From Taudactylus pleione (lineage: Eukaryota > Chordata > Amphibia > Anura > Myobatrachidae): a DNA stretch of 64,000 bases. The position numbers and the translations under genes were made by a program. Location: contig JAUIMM010000636.1 of assembly GCA_031769625.1 (NCBI GenBank), positions 2,569,501-2,633,500 on the forward strand. The letters run 5' to 3'. The notes under the pieces are model-generated. The model saw only the letters and a list, made by a program, of their open reading frames with translations, was not told the DNA's origin and did no database searches. Of this stretch, positions 12,381-23,471 are shown in pieces; within the stretch, counting starts at the first letter, position 1; the number at the start of each line of letters is the position of its first letter.

Positions 12381-13006
12381 TGGTCACTGGAGATCGTAAC
12401 ACTTCTTCCATTTCAACACATTTGGTGGGGGAACACTCCAAAATATATCTTTATAGGAACAGACATTGTGTCTTTCCTGTGAGTGGAGTACGCTCTGTCA
12501 TTGGTGTGGGTTACATTATTAGTGTGGAACACACTTTCCCCATTAATAGAGTAATAACAGTATGACTTTATTTTCTTGACACTTTTATGTTTCCTTTTAT
12601 ACCATATACTATTTCCTCATGATGAGGAAAGAGACTGTTTAATCACATCCAGGACAGATTAAGGAGGACTTTTATGAATATTTACTCTTGTTCCATGAGG
12701 GGATGTTCATAACTGACCAATAAGTATACATATTTTATAAGTGCCTGTTTGTGTATTCCCTTTTCTGCTTTTGCATTCCAGTTTCTGTTTTTATTGTGGA
12801 TGTGGTGACATTCATTTAGGATAAGGGATTCCATGGGGCTGCCTTACGCAAGTGTGTTGAAACCTATTACACCTATATTGTTCTATCATACCGCCTGCTG
12901 TTGTCCAGGAACTTGTGGACAGTTTACCAAGAAGGGTGCCTGCAGTAATCACTGCACGTAGTGGACCTACAAAGTACAGATGTCAATAAAATCTTGTTGA
13001 TCTATT
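12381..13006. other. Non-coding, unclassified
   Basis: No gene is visible. Repeated GTGGGG/GGAACAC phrases at 12425-12545 suggest retroelement UTR-like sequence but cannot be assigned. Confidence 0.35.
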
Positions 13007-13075
13007 TATTTATTACCAGTTATTTATATTGCGCACACATATTCCGCATCGCTTTATTTGCTGTCAGTGTCCAAT
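13007..13075 (-). mobile_element. L2/CR1-type LINE 3' tail fragment
   Basis: TTTATTTATTACCAGTTATT followed by TATATTGCGCACACATATTC and CGCATCGCTTTA is, on the minus strand, the common frog-type LINE/SINE tail (AAAGCG-TGCG-AAT-TGTGCGCAATATAAATAA). Only about 70 bp is recognisable. Confidence 0.55.
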
Positions 13076-14221
13076 AACTTTTGTCTGCATAGTCTATGTA
13101 TGTATGTATGTAAATATACTGTATATGTTAATGGTCTTAAAAAAATAGACTCAAAATATTGTTAAATCTGCTCTGGGGCATATTGTACAAAACTAAAAAC
13201 GTGCTACATTTGTTGATGGATGAAAATCCCAAGGGTGGTGTTAAAAGTTAGATATTAAGTACTTACCAGCCTAAACCTCTGACTTACAAATTTAACTTTT
13301 CACCAACTGGTCAAAGTTTTAAAAGCCAACGCTTAGTTTCTAAATAATGAAAAGTTTTTTAATTGTAATCCATTTGTTTTATTATATTTCAGCTTTTACA
13401 TTTTGAGGATTTCTTTCCTTGTCCATTGGCAAAAAATGTGAATGTCAAATTACATGTTAAAATTGTGGGGTACATTGTACAGCTCTTTTGACTGGATTGA
13501 TTTTAAAAGGTGGGTATGATAGGTAAATAATGTGCTTATCGCCCTTACAATCCTAAAATTTACTCCATGGGGTCCTGAATGCAATTTAAGTGGGTTTCCT
13601 TTTCCATTCAAGAGACCCATACTTGTCCAGTAATTGCTATTAAGTGTCTATATCCTGTTATTTCAAAGTGCATTTGCACTTGCTTTTCCTTTACTGCAAC
13701 TGAGAACTCTGTGTGGGAGTGATATCCCAGTGTTTAGTTGAAGCTTTGAAAGTAATACAAAAGAGAAATAAATGCCAATACAAAAGGATTTTCAGTATTC
13801 TAGCGTGCCCTGCTGCCCTTTAGTTATAATTGCTTTAAAAAAACAAACTTTCACTGTTTTATGTACAAAAAATTCTAAACAAAAAATGCCAGTAAGAATT
13901 GGTAAATAGAAATACAAGTTTATAGAGACAGGAATACAATATAAAATATTTATGGTGCATATTTTTAGCCATTAACATGAAAAATTGTAATAGATGATAT
14001 TTGATATCACTGTGCAGATAGATACTGTACCTAATAGTGATGCACAACATGAATGTAACCAGGGCCTGAGTAAGGGTTCCGTATACTGTAATATTCTTGG
14101 AGCATCTCCCCTAACCACCAACACCAATGCTTACATTTGTGTTCAGGAACAAATCAGTAAGAAACTTCTTTGATTATTTATTTTCACTATGGCCCTCATG
14201 ATGAACATATATACAAGTGTA

Positions 14222-14223
<2 letters not shown>
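13076..14223. other. Non-coding, nothing recognised
   Basis: AT-rich. A short TATG/TGTA run sits near 13098. No gene, RNA gene or clear repeat ends are visible. Confidence 0.5.
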
Positions 14224-14260
<37 letters not shown>

Positions 14261-14268
14261 TTTTGAAA
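14224..14268. repeat. (AT)n microsatellite
   Basis: About 45 bases of uninterrupted alternating TA, able to extrude as a cruciform. Confidence 0.95.
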
Positions 14269-14640
14269 GGAGCAGTCACCACGTTCACAGTACAAAACAT
14301 TTAGAAGATTTATGAACCACTCTGCCCTTTTTCACATGTTGCGTATTGGCCATCAATTTGGCAAATTTTTAAGCATGGTATCAACTTTTCTTTCAAATAT
14401 CAGAACATTTCCAAGATTCTACAATATGAGCGCCTCCCGCTATCAAGCCAAGTTGGACATTGTTGGACACATATTCTTAAAGGCAATAAATTTTCCAAAT
14501 GTTTTGTACTGTGAACATGGTGAGTGTTCCTTTCAAAATTATATTATTGTGGAGACACGGGGACTGAGACTCTGATCCGTGTCATTTGGAGATATACCAA
14601 TATTTGAAGAACTAATACATGATGGCATACTTCCATAAAT

Positions 14641-14641
14641 G

Positions 14642-14672
<31 letters not shown>
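14641..14672. repeat. (AT)n microsatellite
   Basis: About 30 bases of alternating AT, a little upstream of the hAT element that starts at 14770. Confidence 0.9.
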
Positions 14673-14676
<4 letters not shown>

Positions 14677-15282
14677 CTGAACTTACCTGTTCAGAGTAGA
14701 TCCGTGTCCTGGCTCGGATCTTCTCGCCAGCTCTGCTCTATCAGCCAATGAACATGCTCCCATTGTGTGTAGGGATGTACGCCGGACCATTTTTGCCAGA
14801 TTCGAATTTGGTTCTAGTTGATCATCTGGATTTGGTTTTGGATTTGCCAAACTGCGGTGACTGGGTTTGGATTTGGATTTGGATTTTTTACAAAAATTTA
14901 CAAAAAAAGCTAAAATCACAGAAATTGAGTTTTTTTTCTTCCTAGAGTACATTAAGCTCAATAACATTAATTTCCAGTAACTTACAGTCAATTTAGACCA
15001 CCTCACAACTTATAGTATTGTTTTCACCATTATTGGCCAAAGGTTGCAGTGAGCTGACAGAGCAGCAGCGCAGAGGCACAGACACCACAGTTTAAAGCAC
15101 ATCTATGAAACATTGCCACACAGCAGTGGCAGAAATGAAAGGTGGTGTAAGATGGAATTGTCCTTGGGCCCTCCCACCCACCCAGTGGGGTACGGCCAGC
15201 AGAGTCACATTACTTGTTTATACAGTGGGCTACGGCCCAAGGAGTCACAGTGCACAATCTTATTCACATTACACCGCACATA

Positions 15283-15813
15283 GGGCCTGATTCAGAGCCG
15301 GACGTTCTGACAAGAGTGCTCGCTCTGAATCAGGGCCCTCCTACCTAATATTGGAGCGGCCTCCTGGCCGCTCGCATAGCTGTGGGTGACCACCCACAGC
15401 TTATGCAAGCGGCCAAAAAGATGGTCGTGATGGTCAAGACCATCGCAACCATCGGGCTTGTGACGAGACCCTGCGGTAGGGTCTCGCTGCCGCAAGCCCA
15501 GGAGTGCTTTTGGCTCTATCAGAGCCAAAAGCACTCCCACTGACATCACTAGTGATGTCAGTGGGGCCGGCCCCAGACGGTAGGCATTCCCATGGGAAAG
15601 CCTCTGTCTGGGCAGCCATGCCCCCGGCATGCCCACCAAAGGGGGCGTGCTGTCAATCACCATCAACAGCACGCCCTCTTTGGTGCGAGACCCATAGCGA
15701 CGGCTTGGCCATCGCTATTCGGGTCTCACGCATGCGCACGACGGAGCTCCAACCATCATGCGCATGCGCTCTAGGGCACCATCGCTCGCGAGCGAGCGGG
15801 TCTGAATCAGGCC
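15283..15813 (+). mobile_element. Hairpin-tiled MITE, copy 1 (TSD ATA)
   Basis: Ends GGGCCTGATTCAGAG and TCTGAATCAGGCC; flanks ATA at 15280-15282 and 15814-15816. The interior is a chain of inverted repeats. Examples are GCTGTGGGTGACCACCCACAG, the 24-bp palindrome centred on CATCACTAGTGATG (about 15538-15563) and a stem at 15685-15727. The 3-bp duplication suggests PIF/Harbinger-type mobilisation. There is no protein. Frames of up to 153 codons across it (15292-15965) are by-products of the GC-rich hairpins. Confidence 0.85.
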
Positions 15814-15835
15814 ATAGTTCCCCTGATTCACATTA

Positions 15836-16600
15836 CACCATAAAGTACAGTAGTGTCTCTTATTTATGTTATGACACACAGTGCCCCTTTTACACAATGC
15901 CCACAGTAGTGCCCCTTTTACACAATGTCCACATTAGTGACCCTTATACACAAAGGCCACAGTAGTAATGCCTCTTATAGAATGCCCACAGTAGTAGTGC
16001 CCCTTATACAATGCCCACAGCAATAGTGTCTCTTACACAAAGCCCCCAGCAGTGGTGTCCTTTACACAATGCCCTCAGTAGTAGTGCCCCCTATAGAGTG
16101 CCCTCAGTAGTAGTGCCCCCAGTAGTATGCCCCCAGTAGTTGTGTCCCTAGTAGTAGTGCCCCCAGTAGTATACCCCCATTAGTAGTGCCCCCAGTAGTA
16201 TGCCATTAGTAGTGCCCCTAGTAGTATGCCCCAGTAGTATGCCCCCAGTAGTATTCCACTCAGTAGTATGCCCCCATTAGAAGTGCCCCTAGTAGTTGTG
16301 CCCCCATTAGTAGTGCCCTTAGTAGTATGCTTTGCCCCCAGTAATATGCCCCCATTAGAAGTGCCCCCAGTAGTTATGCCCCCATTAGTAGTCCCCCCAG
16401 TAGTATGCCCCCAAAAGTAGTATCCCCAGTAGTATGCCCCACCCCCATTAGAAGCACCCCTAGTAGTTGTGCCCCCATTAGTAGTGCCCCTAGTAGTATG
16501 CCCCCATTAGAAATGCCCATGGTAGTTGTGCCTCAAGTAGTTGTGCCCCCATTAGTTGTGCCCTTAGCAGTATGGCCCCAGTAGCGCCCCCTTACACACA
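15836..16600. repeat. Minisatellite, AGTAGT(A/G)TGCCCCC units
   Basis: Dozens of degenerate 14-20-base units such as AGTAGTATGCCCCCATT and AGTAGTGCCCCTAGT. The left part has longer units around TTACACAATGCCCACAGTAG. It is interrupted near its left edge by the hairpin-tiled MITE. Confidence 0.9.
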
Positions 16601-17095
16601 AAGAAAAAAAAACTTACCTGAATCCCCGCTCCTGCCGTGACTGCAGCCGTCACTACCCTCTGCACTATTGGAGAGACATCATGATGTCTCTCCCATCACC
16701 CACAGCAGGGGGAGCCAGAAGGAAGAGCTCATGAGTGAGCTCCAGCCGGCTCCCTCTGTGGATGCAGCAGCCAATGAGAGTCTGTCTGACTGGTGGTTGT
16801 GTGTTTGTTTCTGTGGAGGGTGGCCCTGATGTCAGATTCTCTCGCGAGGATCCAACATTAGGAGGATGCCGTTTGGCCTCGAAGTGGGATCCAAGTCAGG
16901 CAGGGAACACCCGAACGCTGGACTCAGATCCCCGATGTTGGGAGCAGTTCGGATTCCACAGAATCCGAACTGCTCATCTTTGATTGTATGCAATGGGAGA
17001 GTCTTCCGGTTAGCATTAAGACGGGTAGTAGTGACCCTACAGGTCACTACTATGTTCACGGGCAATTTTCATTTTTCTTTTTAAGAAGAACCTGG

Positions 17096-18536
17096 GGGGT
17101 AAATTTACTAAGAGTCGAGTCTGGGAGTTTGCTTTTTTTCTACTCGATTAGCTTCACCTAAACTCGGGTGATTTGAAGCTCCTGAGACTCGCAAATTTAC
17201 AAAGAAGTGAGTTTAGCTGAGAGTGAGATGACCGATGGTGAAGCAGAACAAGATTTCCCGAGTAGCAGGTTTTGCAGGAGATCCCTCCCCTGAGTAGCAG
17301 GTTTTGCTGGAGATGACTCACCCGAGATTGCAGTATCTTCTCTCTGCAAAACTCTCCCAAGCAAGCACCCTGCACATATCAGTGAGATATGTGTAAGCTG
17401 CTTGTGTTGTATGTGTAAAAAAACGGGTTAAAATTGTAAAAAAAAATGACATAGGACCTGCCCCTAAAGCTTAACCAGTCCGGACTTGCCAGCCTGTCCT
17501 GGTTTCTAAAATTACGGGGAACAAATGTGTAGGGTTCCACTGTAAATTAAAACCAACACCAGGCTGCAGGGCCAGTCCTGGTTTTAAATGAAGGGGGGGG
17601 AAATTGCGTAGGGTCCCCCCTATATTTATAACCAGCACCAGACCCAAAACGGCCTGGCTGTAATGCCACAGCCCGGATACCCTTTCACCAGAGCTCTGGG
17701 GCCAAAGCATTATCAGCCCAAGCCAGTCAGGTCAAGCCGGGGATCTCAGGGCAGGTGGGGACCCCACCAAAGAGGGGGTCACCCTTCCCCCGAAACCCCA
17801 GGTTTGGACTGAAGCCCGGGGCTCTTCCCCGCATCCCTGGAGTGTTGGGTATGGGGGTAATAAAGTGGGGAAATAGAAGTAAACCATTGTATTTTACAGT
17901 GGGACTACAGGTGCCAGCATGCTTTCCCTTTGGCACTTGTGGAACTACAAGTGCCAGCAGACGGCCGGCACCCGTACCCCCACTGTAAAAAAAATAGTTC
18001 AACAAAGACAAAACACACACCGTGCCAAGTATAACTTTATTACATACACCTACCCATTCACACATACTTACCTATACCAGATGCTTCTATCCTCTTCTCC
18101 AGTAGAATCCGTAATGACTGGCCCTGCAAAAAAGATTGCATACTCACCTATATCCTGGCGCTGGTCTCCGCAGTAATCCATGGACTTTGGAAAAAAAAAC
18201 GAGCTTACCGATCCACGCACCCGGTATCAGTATGTGTGTTGCCACACATACTGATACCTCCCGAATGCCAGCTGATGGGACTGCACAGGCTTTGCAGTGC
18301 CGCCAGCCAGTTCCCACGTGGGAACTGTCAGTAGCCGGAGCCAATCAGCGGCCGCTCTACAGTTAGTGCGGCCGCTGATTGGCTGGCGGCACTGCAAAGC
18401 CCATGCAGTCCCATCAGCTGGCATTTGGGAGGTATCAGTTTGTGTGGCAACAAGTAAATTTGAGAGTGGGAAAAAATGCCCAAACTCTCCAGAGTTTGCA
18501 AACTCTCCCAAACTCTCAGCTTAGTAAATTTACCCC
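17096..18536. mobile_element. Non-autonomous DNA transposon, TGG target duplication
   Basis: Ends GGGGTAAATTTACTAAG and CTTAGTAAATTTACCCC are perfect inverted repeats of 17 bp. TGG flanks both sides (17093-17095 and 18537-18539). Inside, 18226-18450 forms a second inverted repeat: CCAGCTGATGGGACTGCA pairs with TGCAGTCCCATCAGCTGG, and AATCAGCGGCCGC with GCGGCCGCTGATT. Other interior repeats use GTGCCAGCA and ACTACAGGTGCC phrases. No transposase is visible. Group by 3-bp duplication: PIF/Harbinger-like (inference). Confidence 0.8.
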
Positions 18537-18539
18537 TGG

Positions 18540-20110
18540 GTGTCTACATGGACCGAAGAGGAAATGACATAAGTGGTAAGTGAATATGGATTTATTCATT
18601 ACAGCAATCGTGGAAGCTACTGACTTGCATTTTTTGCACTGTGCATGTTCCAGGACCGTATGTACGTATGGGTGATTCAGAGTCATACAATTTAAATCCT
18701 TGCCAATAAAGCAGGTGAAAGAGGAGTGATGCAAATTACTTGGCCTAAAGGAAAGCTAGTAGAGTCTGTGCATGTTCACAGAAAAAGGCTAAACTCTAAT
18801 GCTACATATATTAGATGCAACAATGATGATTTTAAAATGAGTAATTGTCATTGAATTGTTAGATGTGGGCATTGCAAGTTCTGCAATTTATAAACAAATC
18901 TGCAAGAGATATTATCTATGTAAGTGTGTTCTATAGCTAAATTAAACAATACATATCAATATGCTCAGGGTATACATAAAACATGGTTTAAGTGTAGCTA
19001 TAACAAAAGGTGAGGCTGTAAGATTTTTCATTTGTTGAACTCTTGCAGAAAGTTTATACAAGATACTGACAAGCCATATTACACTTTTTGCGAGAGACAC
19101 CTTTCATCCAGGAATCTGCTTGATAGCCTGACGTTCCTTCAGTATCTGGATATCATAAGAATATGTGACAGCCAGGATGATGACACAAATCATTTTCAGT
19201 GACAGGCAATCTCTTTCAAAGAGGGCATGTCCATCACACAATATAGTGAAAATAAAAAGTTAGTGTCAAAAGCACATCCTTTATCTAGAACTACAATGTA
19301 CAGTGCTTTTTAAGCAATTACATAAAGGGTGTGCTAATTATATTATTTTTATCCAGCATAGTAGTTCACTGACAGGGAAAATGTAGGATGAAATATAAAA
19401 AGGGATCTAATAAATTATTTGTATTTTCATGCAATGGATCAAAATGTTAATAGCTTGTGATATTTACATTGAAAGGCACAATCATGGAAAAATATAAACA
19501 TTTGCAAAAATCTTCTCTTTCCTTTTCCAGTGTATTGCATGTATACAGCTTGTTGGAGCCAGCATTTGGAGAGAACAAACAAAGGAATAGCCTGGAACTC
19601 AAAACTCATAGGGTCCCCAAAACCCTCTGCTCCCTTTTAATTTAGCACCAATCAATTTTATAGAGTAGATCTGGGAACTACAGTTGTTAATAATAGCCTC
19701 CAACATATGTATGTATGTATGTATAACTCCAGCATATGTCCGTATGTATATTGCCATCAAGATAGTAATGGTGTTATCCTGGTCTCCATGATGGGAACTG
19801 CTTTCTTTTGAATACAACAGAAAACTTTATTTTTCACTACTATCCCCAGTGCGCAGTACTACTCTCATGCTCTGTATGATTTTATATATAGAAATAGTAA
19901 TATATGTGTGTGTTCTTCTGTGTGATTTTACGTACTGTTCTAAGAGTAAGGAGCGCAAACCTTGGCCTTGTCTAGAACTAAGGGCCCCATTTAGGAATGT
20001 ACCTAAATACCAGTGGCATAGTTTGTGTAGTATACAGTGAGGTACGGCGAGCTTCATCAGCGATCCCCCTCCTCAGCAGCTTCTTATGCTCTGTTGCTGG
20101 CAGCCTATAT
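18540..20110. other. Non-coding, nothing recognised
   Basis: No gene or repeat ends could be defined. A TATG/TGTA run sits at 19704-19725. Frames of 60-76 codons near 19457-20057 have no family features. Confidence 0.5.
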
Positions 20111-20111
20111 C

Positions 20112-20522
20112 TCATACTTGCCTACTTTTGAAAAAGCATTTCAGGGAGATTGTGAAAGCAGCACCTAAGCGCGGCGGTAAAGTGGGCGTGTACTGCTACA
20201 TCTGAGAGGAGTGTCATAAAATTAATTTATATACAAATGTAAATGAGCCCCAAAGCAGTTAGAAAAATCTACTTGTTGATGAAAATACACTAATACTTTT
20301 CAGAAAATGCATGTAGCCATAGGGATCATTGTACCTTATAACCGATGCAGGGAATTGATACTAATGATCCCTTTTAAATGTATATATCTCTTTTTTTTTA
20401 TATATATCACAGCTTCTTAATGGCGGTAAGGTGCAATCAGGGAGCTTGGTAGACTCTTCAGGGAGTCAGGGAGATTGCTACTATTTCAGGGAGTCTCCCT
20501 GGCAATCAGGGCAAATATGCTA
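20112..20522. repeat. Possible short TIR element
   Basis: CTCATACTTGCCTACTTTT at the left and GGGCAAATATGCTATAGG at the right are weakly inverted. CAGGGAGATTG / TCAGGGAGTCTCCCTGG phrases inside recall a dispersed GC-hairpin family. Decayed, and the ends are uncertain. Confidence 0.35.
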
Positions 20523-20717
20523 TAGGCATATAGGTATAATGACAGGCATCGAGATTTTGATGCCTGTCATTAGTCCCCTGCCGGGATTTGACAGTCAGTA
20601 AGCCGGCAGTCGGCATTTCGACCGATGGCTTTTTGACTGCATCCCATCTTGAGACCTGCGTGAGACCTGTAATGTCATCACGCTGTGCGGCATCCTGTGG
20701 CAAATCAAAACATGGAA

Positions 20718-20822
20718 GGTCCAGTGTGGGTATTTCGCTTGAGGAATTTTATGTTTGTATGCACCCTGACAAAAATGTTTTATAAACATTGAAATGTTGT
20801 TTCACAAAAGCCACACTGGACC
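20718..20822 (+). ncRNA. Hammerhead-ribozyme-like structure closed by a 12-bp stem
   Basis: An outer perfect stem GGTCCAGTGTGG (20718-20729) / CCACACTGGACC (20811-20822) encloses CTGACAA (20766-20772; consensus CUGANGA with one change). A 7-bp hairpin AATGTTT-TAT-AAACATT (20774-20790) follows, then an intact GAAA (20791-20794) and TGTTG. This is the best-preserved hammerhead-like arrangement in the window. In Penelope-like elements such motifs sit in the terminal repeats and self-cleave the transcript. The G to A change in CUGANGA would probably abolish cleavage. Confidence 0.55.
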
Positions 20823-21059
20823 TTTTTTTTGAAAAAAAAAAAGTATTTTTTTTGCATTGAGTGGTGCTGTGACCACCTATACTAATATATATACTGTATG
20901 TGTGTGTATCTATCTATTTATCTATCTAATATAGAAAGAGCCCACACTCACGTGCAAAAATCCAACTTTCTGGGGTTCTACATAAGAAAATCACAAACTG
21001 TATTCTAGAGCTATGACTTCAACCATATGCACATAGAATGTGAACACTCTCCGTGTAAA

Positions 21060-21230
21060 GTTAAAAAAATAGAGATTCATTTATTTACCACACATAACAG
21101 CTTGTCCACTGAGAACTGATTGTGGTTTACATCCACAGCACATCAGGGTAATTCAATTAGAAGATTCAATAGGTAAGTCGACGTTTCGGTTATTACTATG
21201 ACCATTTTTAAGACTTCCAGCCATCTAGTA
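21060..21230 (-). mobile_element. Penelope-like terminal segment, minus strand
   Basis: On the minus strand, a hammerhead-like core (21204 down to 21184) is followed about 100 nt later by GGTAAATAAATGAATCTC, an AATAAA-type signal. It faces the plus-strand core at 20766, so two PLE ends point at each other across about 400 bp. Confidence 0.45.
21176..21216 (-). ncRNA. Hammerhead-like core, minus strand, decayed
   Basis: Minus-strand reading: CTTAAAA (for CUGANGA), stem GGTCAT...AUAACC with one mismatch, then intact CCGAAACGTCGAC. The 3' half (GAAACGTCGAC) is well kept; the 5' core is not. Confidence 0.4.
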
Positions 21231-21682
21231 CAACTGCTACCGAACACAATAGGCCCCTCATAAAGGTCAGCTCCAGGCCCATGTGGGCCTTAATCTGGTA
21301 CTGATGTGTCACTGATAAATGGGGCTGTTCTCCACCTTTTTTTTTTATTCTTTTTTTTCTTCTCTTATATCCAAGAGAGACCCTGAAGAGACAGAGCAAA
21401 CATAAATGAATTTCTCTTATGTACAGAACACCAATCCAGTGTAAGCTAGTTTAAATAGCAATAAGGCAGCATACTGTATATAAATTTAAATTAAATAAAG
21501 ATCTGTTAGAGTTGCATCATTTAGGTCTCATTGCACTCATATGAGCCTGATATCTAGAAATGGTTGTTTTTAATAATGTCAATGTGTCTTATTTTTTGTC
21601 ACTATTTGACTTATTTAATGTACTACTGTTTTATACAGTCCTACATGTAACCCATAGGATCCAAACATTTGCCAAACTCTTA

Positions 21683-22030
21683 AGCTGCATACACACACAA
21701 TGATTATTTTAATGATTATCGTTAATCGATATCGTTTAACGATAATTGATGGCAAAAATCGTTCACTTTCTGAGTCAAATGATGAACGATTATCGTTCTT
21801 GCGCGTTCACGTTTGTAGTTTGTCGTTTGTAGTTTGTCGTTCAGTCAGACTTGTCAACTCAACGATTTTTATTAAGGGAATATGCAAAAATCGTTTGTAG
21901 TTCATAAAAATCGTTCATGACATTTAGTAAATGAACAACTTTAGTAAATGATTTTAGTAAATTTTTTCAAGGGAACAAATCGTTTACTCAAATCGTTCAT
22001 TAAAAAAATCGTTTTGTGTGTATGCAGCTT
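21683..22030. mobile_element. MITE with AGCTGCATACACACA ends and many ATCGTT motifs
   Basis: Left AGCTGCATACACACACAA and right TTGTGTGTATGCAGCTT are inverted, with TA on both sides (21681-21682, 22031-22032). The interior carries more than a dozen ATCGTT/AACGAT or CGTTCA/TGAACG hexamers in both orientations. It is non-coding. A TA duplication is possible but too short to prove a superfamily. Confidence 0.65.
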
Positions 22031-22321
22031 TAGGGATTTGTGCTGACTGTAATAGTCCCAAGGTATTCCTCTTTATTTATTATTATTTATTAACAGTTTC
22101 TTATATAGCGCAGCAAATTCCGTTGCGCTTTACAATTTGAATCAACATTAACATTATACTGGGTTGTAAAAGACATACAGTACATACATATATACATTCA
22201 TACATACATACATACATACATACATAAAAGAGATACATAAGGGAAATAGGTGTTGATACACAAGGATAGGTGCTACATATTGCAAATTGGTCCAGCCCGA
22301 ATGCAGATGTTCTTGGTGGGC

Positions 22322-22947
22322 CATAGGCAAACGCAGGGGGGGTTTCTGTCTGCCTGGAAACCCCCCTCCCCAGCACAAACCATGACGACAACAGAAATAG
22401 TAACATAATACAATGTTACTAGTGCTGCATGTTCTTCTCAGTATCACAAATGAAATGATTAGCAACACCTGTGGATCTTTTAAAATATGTCAGTCAGTAA
22501 TAAATATACCTGTGCACCAACTAGGAGATGTGGAAAACATGCACTGTTAGGGGTGCACTGCTATATACCATCAATAAGGTTAATTATTAATATTGTATAA
22601 TAATACACTATCCAGTACATAAGGAGACCAATATGTACATATATGTCCAGGGCAGAGCTTGGTTCTTCTGCTGCTCCCCCAGACTCCCGAGCTGCAATGC
22701 TCTGGAATGATGCCCACATCTGAAAAAAAAAACATTCTGCTCAGACAGGATGAACCTACTGCCATATCTAATGGCATACTGTGATCACTGGTCCTGTATA
22801 TGCTGGAATTATGCAACACAATATACTTTGTATGATGCATATCAAAGCTGGATAAGTGCTAATTATACCCTCTTCATTGACTGGCCACACTCACTCTAAA
22901 ATCAAGCATTTGGAAACCCCCCTCTAGAAATCCTGCGTTTGCCACTG
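22322..22947. mobile_element. hAT-like element with GGCAAACGCAGG ends
   Basis: Left CATAGGCAAACGCAGGGGGG and right CCTGCGTTTGCCACTG are inverted, and both continue into GGGTTT / AAACCCC. It sits inside the 3' UTR of the minus-strand LINE, with TGGGC next to both ends. Inside, 22435-22555 is an inverted copy of the hAT-like repeat at 48927-49140 (landmarks CACCTGTGGATCTTTTAAAA and GGAAAACATGCACTGT). Confidence 0.6.
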
Positions 22948-23147
22948 TGGGCTGTATAATCCAATCACACTGGAAAGTTGGCCTTGGGTTAGGAGGATGT
23001 TAAATTGAAGAAAGAGAAGATGTGATAGGTGTTTACTATAAGAAGAGAGTTTGATAGGGAGCTATAAATGGTTAGGTGGGCAGTCCTGGAATCTGATAAA
23101 CTTGTCTGAAGAGGTGAGTTTTCAGAGAATGCTTGAATGTTTGGAAA

Positions 23148-23471
23148 CTAATAGAAAGTCTTATTGTGCATGGGAGGGCATTCCACAGCGTGGGCGCAGC
23201 CCGAAAAAAGTCCTGTAACTGCATGGGAACAAGTAATGCGCAGAGATGAGAGACGTAGATCTTGTGCAGAGCAGATATGTCGGGTTGGAAGATATTTTGA
23301 GATAAGTGAAGAGATGTATGTTGGTGTGGTTTGGTTAATAGCTTTATGTGTGAGTGTAAGTATTTTAAATTGAATACGGTAGAAGACCGGCAGCCAATGA
23401 AGGGACTGACAGAGTGGATCAGCAGACACTGAATGTTTGGTGAGAAAGATCAGCCTCGCAGCTGCATTCAA
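23148..23471 (-). pseudogene. LINE ORF2 C-terminus (after RT domain), L2/CR1 clade
   Basis: The 107-codon minus-strand frame contains NAAARLI, LHWLPV, then RIQFKILTLTHKAI and PTYISSLI. This is the conserved block downstream of RT in L2/CR1/Rex-type LINEs, where N-x-A-A-R and H-W-L-P-V-x-x-R-I-x-F-K-I-L occur in this order. The YADD motif should lie upstream (above 23500) but was not found, so the catalytic part is missing. Only the C-terminal remnant with 3' UTR remains, so it has no activity. Confidence 0.75.

Larger units (their letters stand above)
15182..16795 (-). mobile_element. Minisatellite-bearing hAT-like element inside the 14770 element
   Basis: The part at 16617-16790 (TCATGATGTCTCTCCCATCA, GCTCATGAGTGAGCTCCAGC, CAGCCAATGAGAGTCTGTCT) matches, inverted, 37600-37740 of the hAT element at 37496-38277. 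Both carry a GTAGTGCCCC-type minisatellite. I infer the same family, truncated at one or both ends. Ends are approximate. Confidence 0.55.
14770..16982 (+). mobile_element. hAT-type element, TAGRGRTG family, host of two nested insertions
   Basis: The left end is TAGGGATGTACGCCGGACC; the right end is GAATCCGAACTGCTCATCTTTG. The flanks ATTGTGTG (14762-14769) and ATTGTATG (16983-16990) match at 7 of 8 bases, the 8-bp duplication expected for hAT. The first ~410 bp matches the start of the element at 56745 (GCTAAAATCACAGAA, then AAGATGGAATTGTCCTTGGG). The last ~190 bp matches its other end (GATCCAAGTCAGGCAGGGA). The middle is occupied by a minisatellite-bearing element and a hairpin-tiled MITE, so this is a three-level nest. 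No transposase remains. Confidence 0.7.

Noticed and set aside
15292..15965. 126- and 153-codon frames
   Set aside because: Produced by the hairpins of the GC-rich MITE; the same peptide pieces recur wherever the MITE occurs (33.0-33.7 and 62.6-63.1 kb).
21061..21420. Reading 21208-21399 as a small gene
   Set aside because: Low-complexity Lys-rich stretch from a poly-T tract, next to a PLE end.
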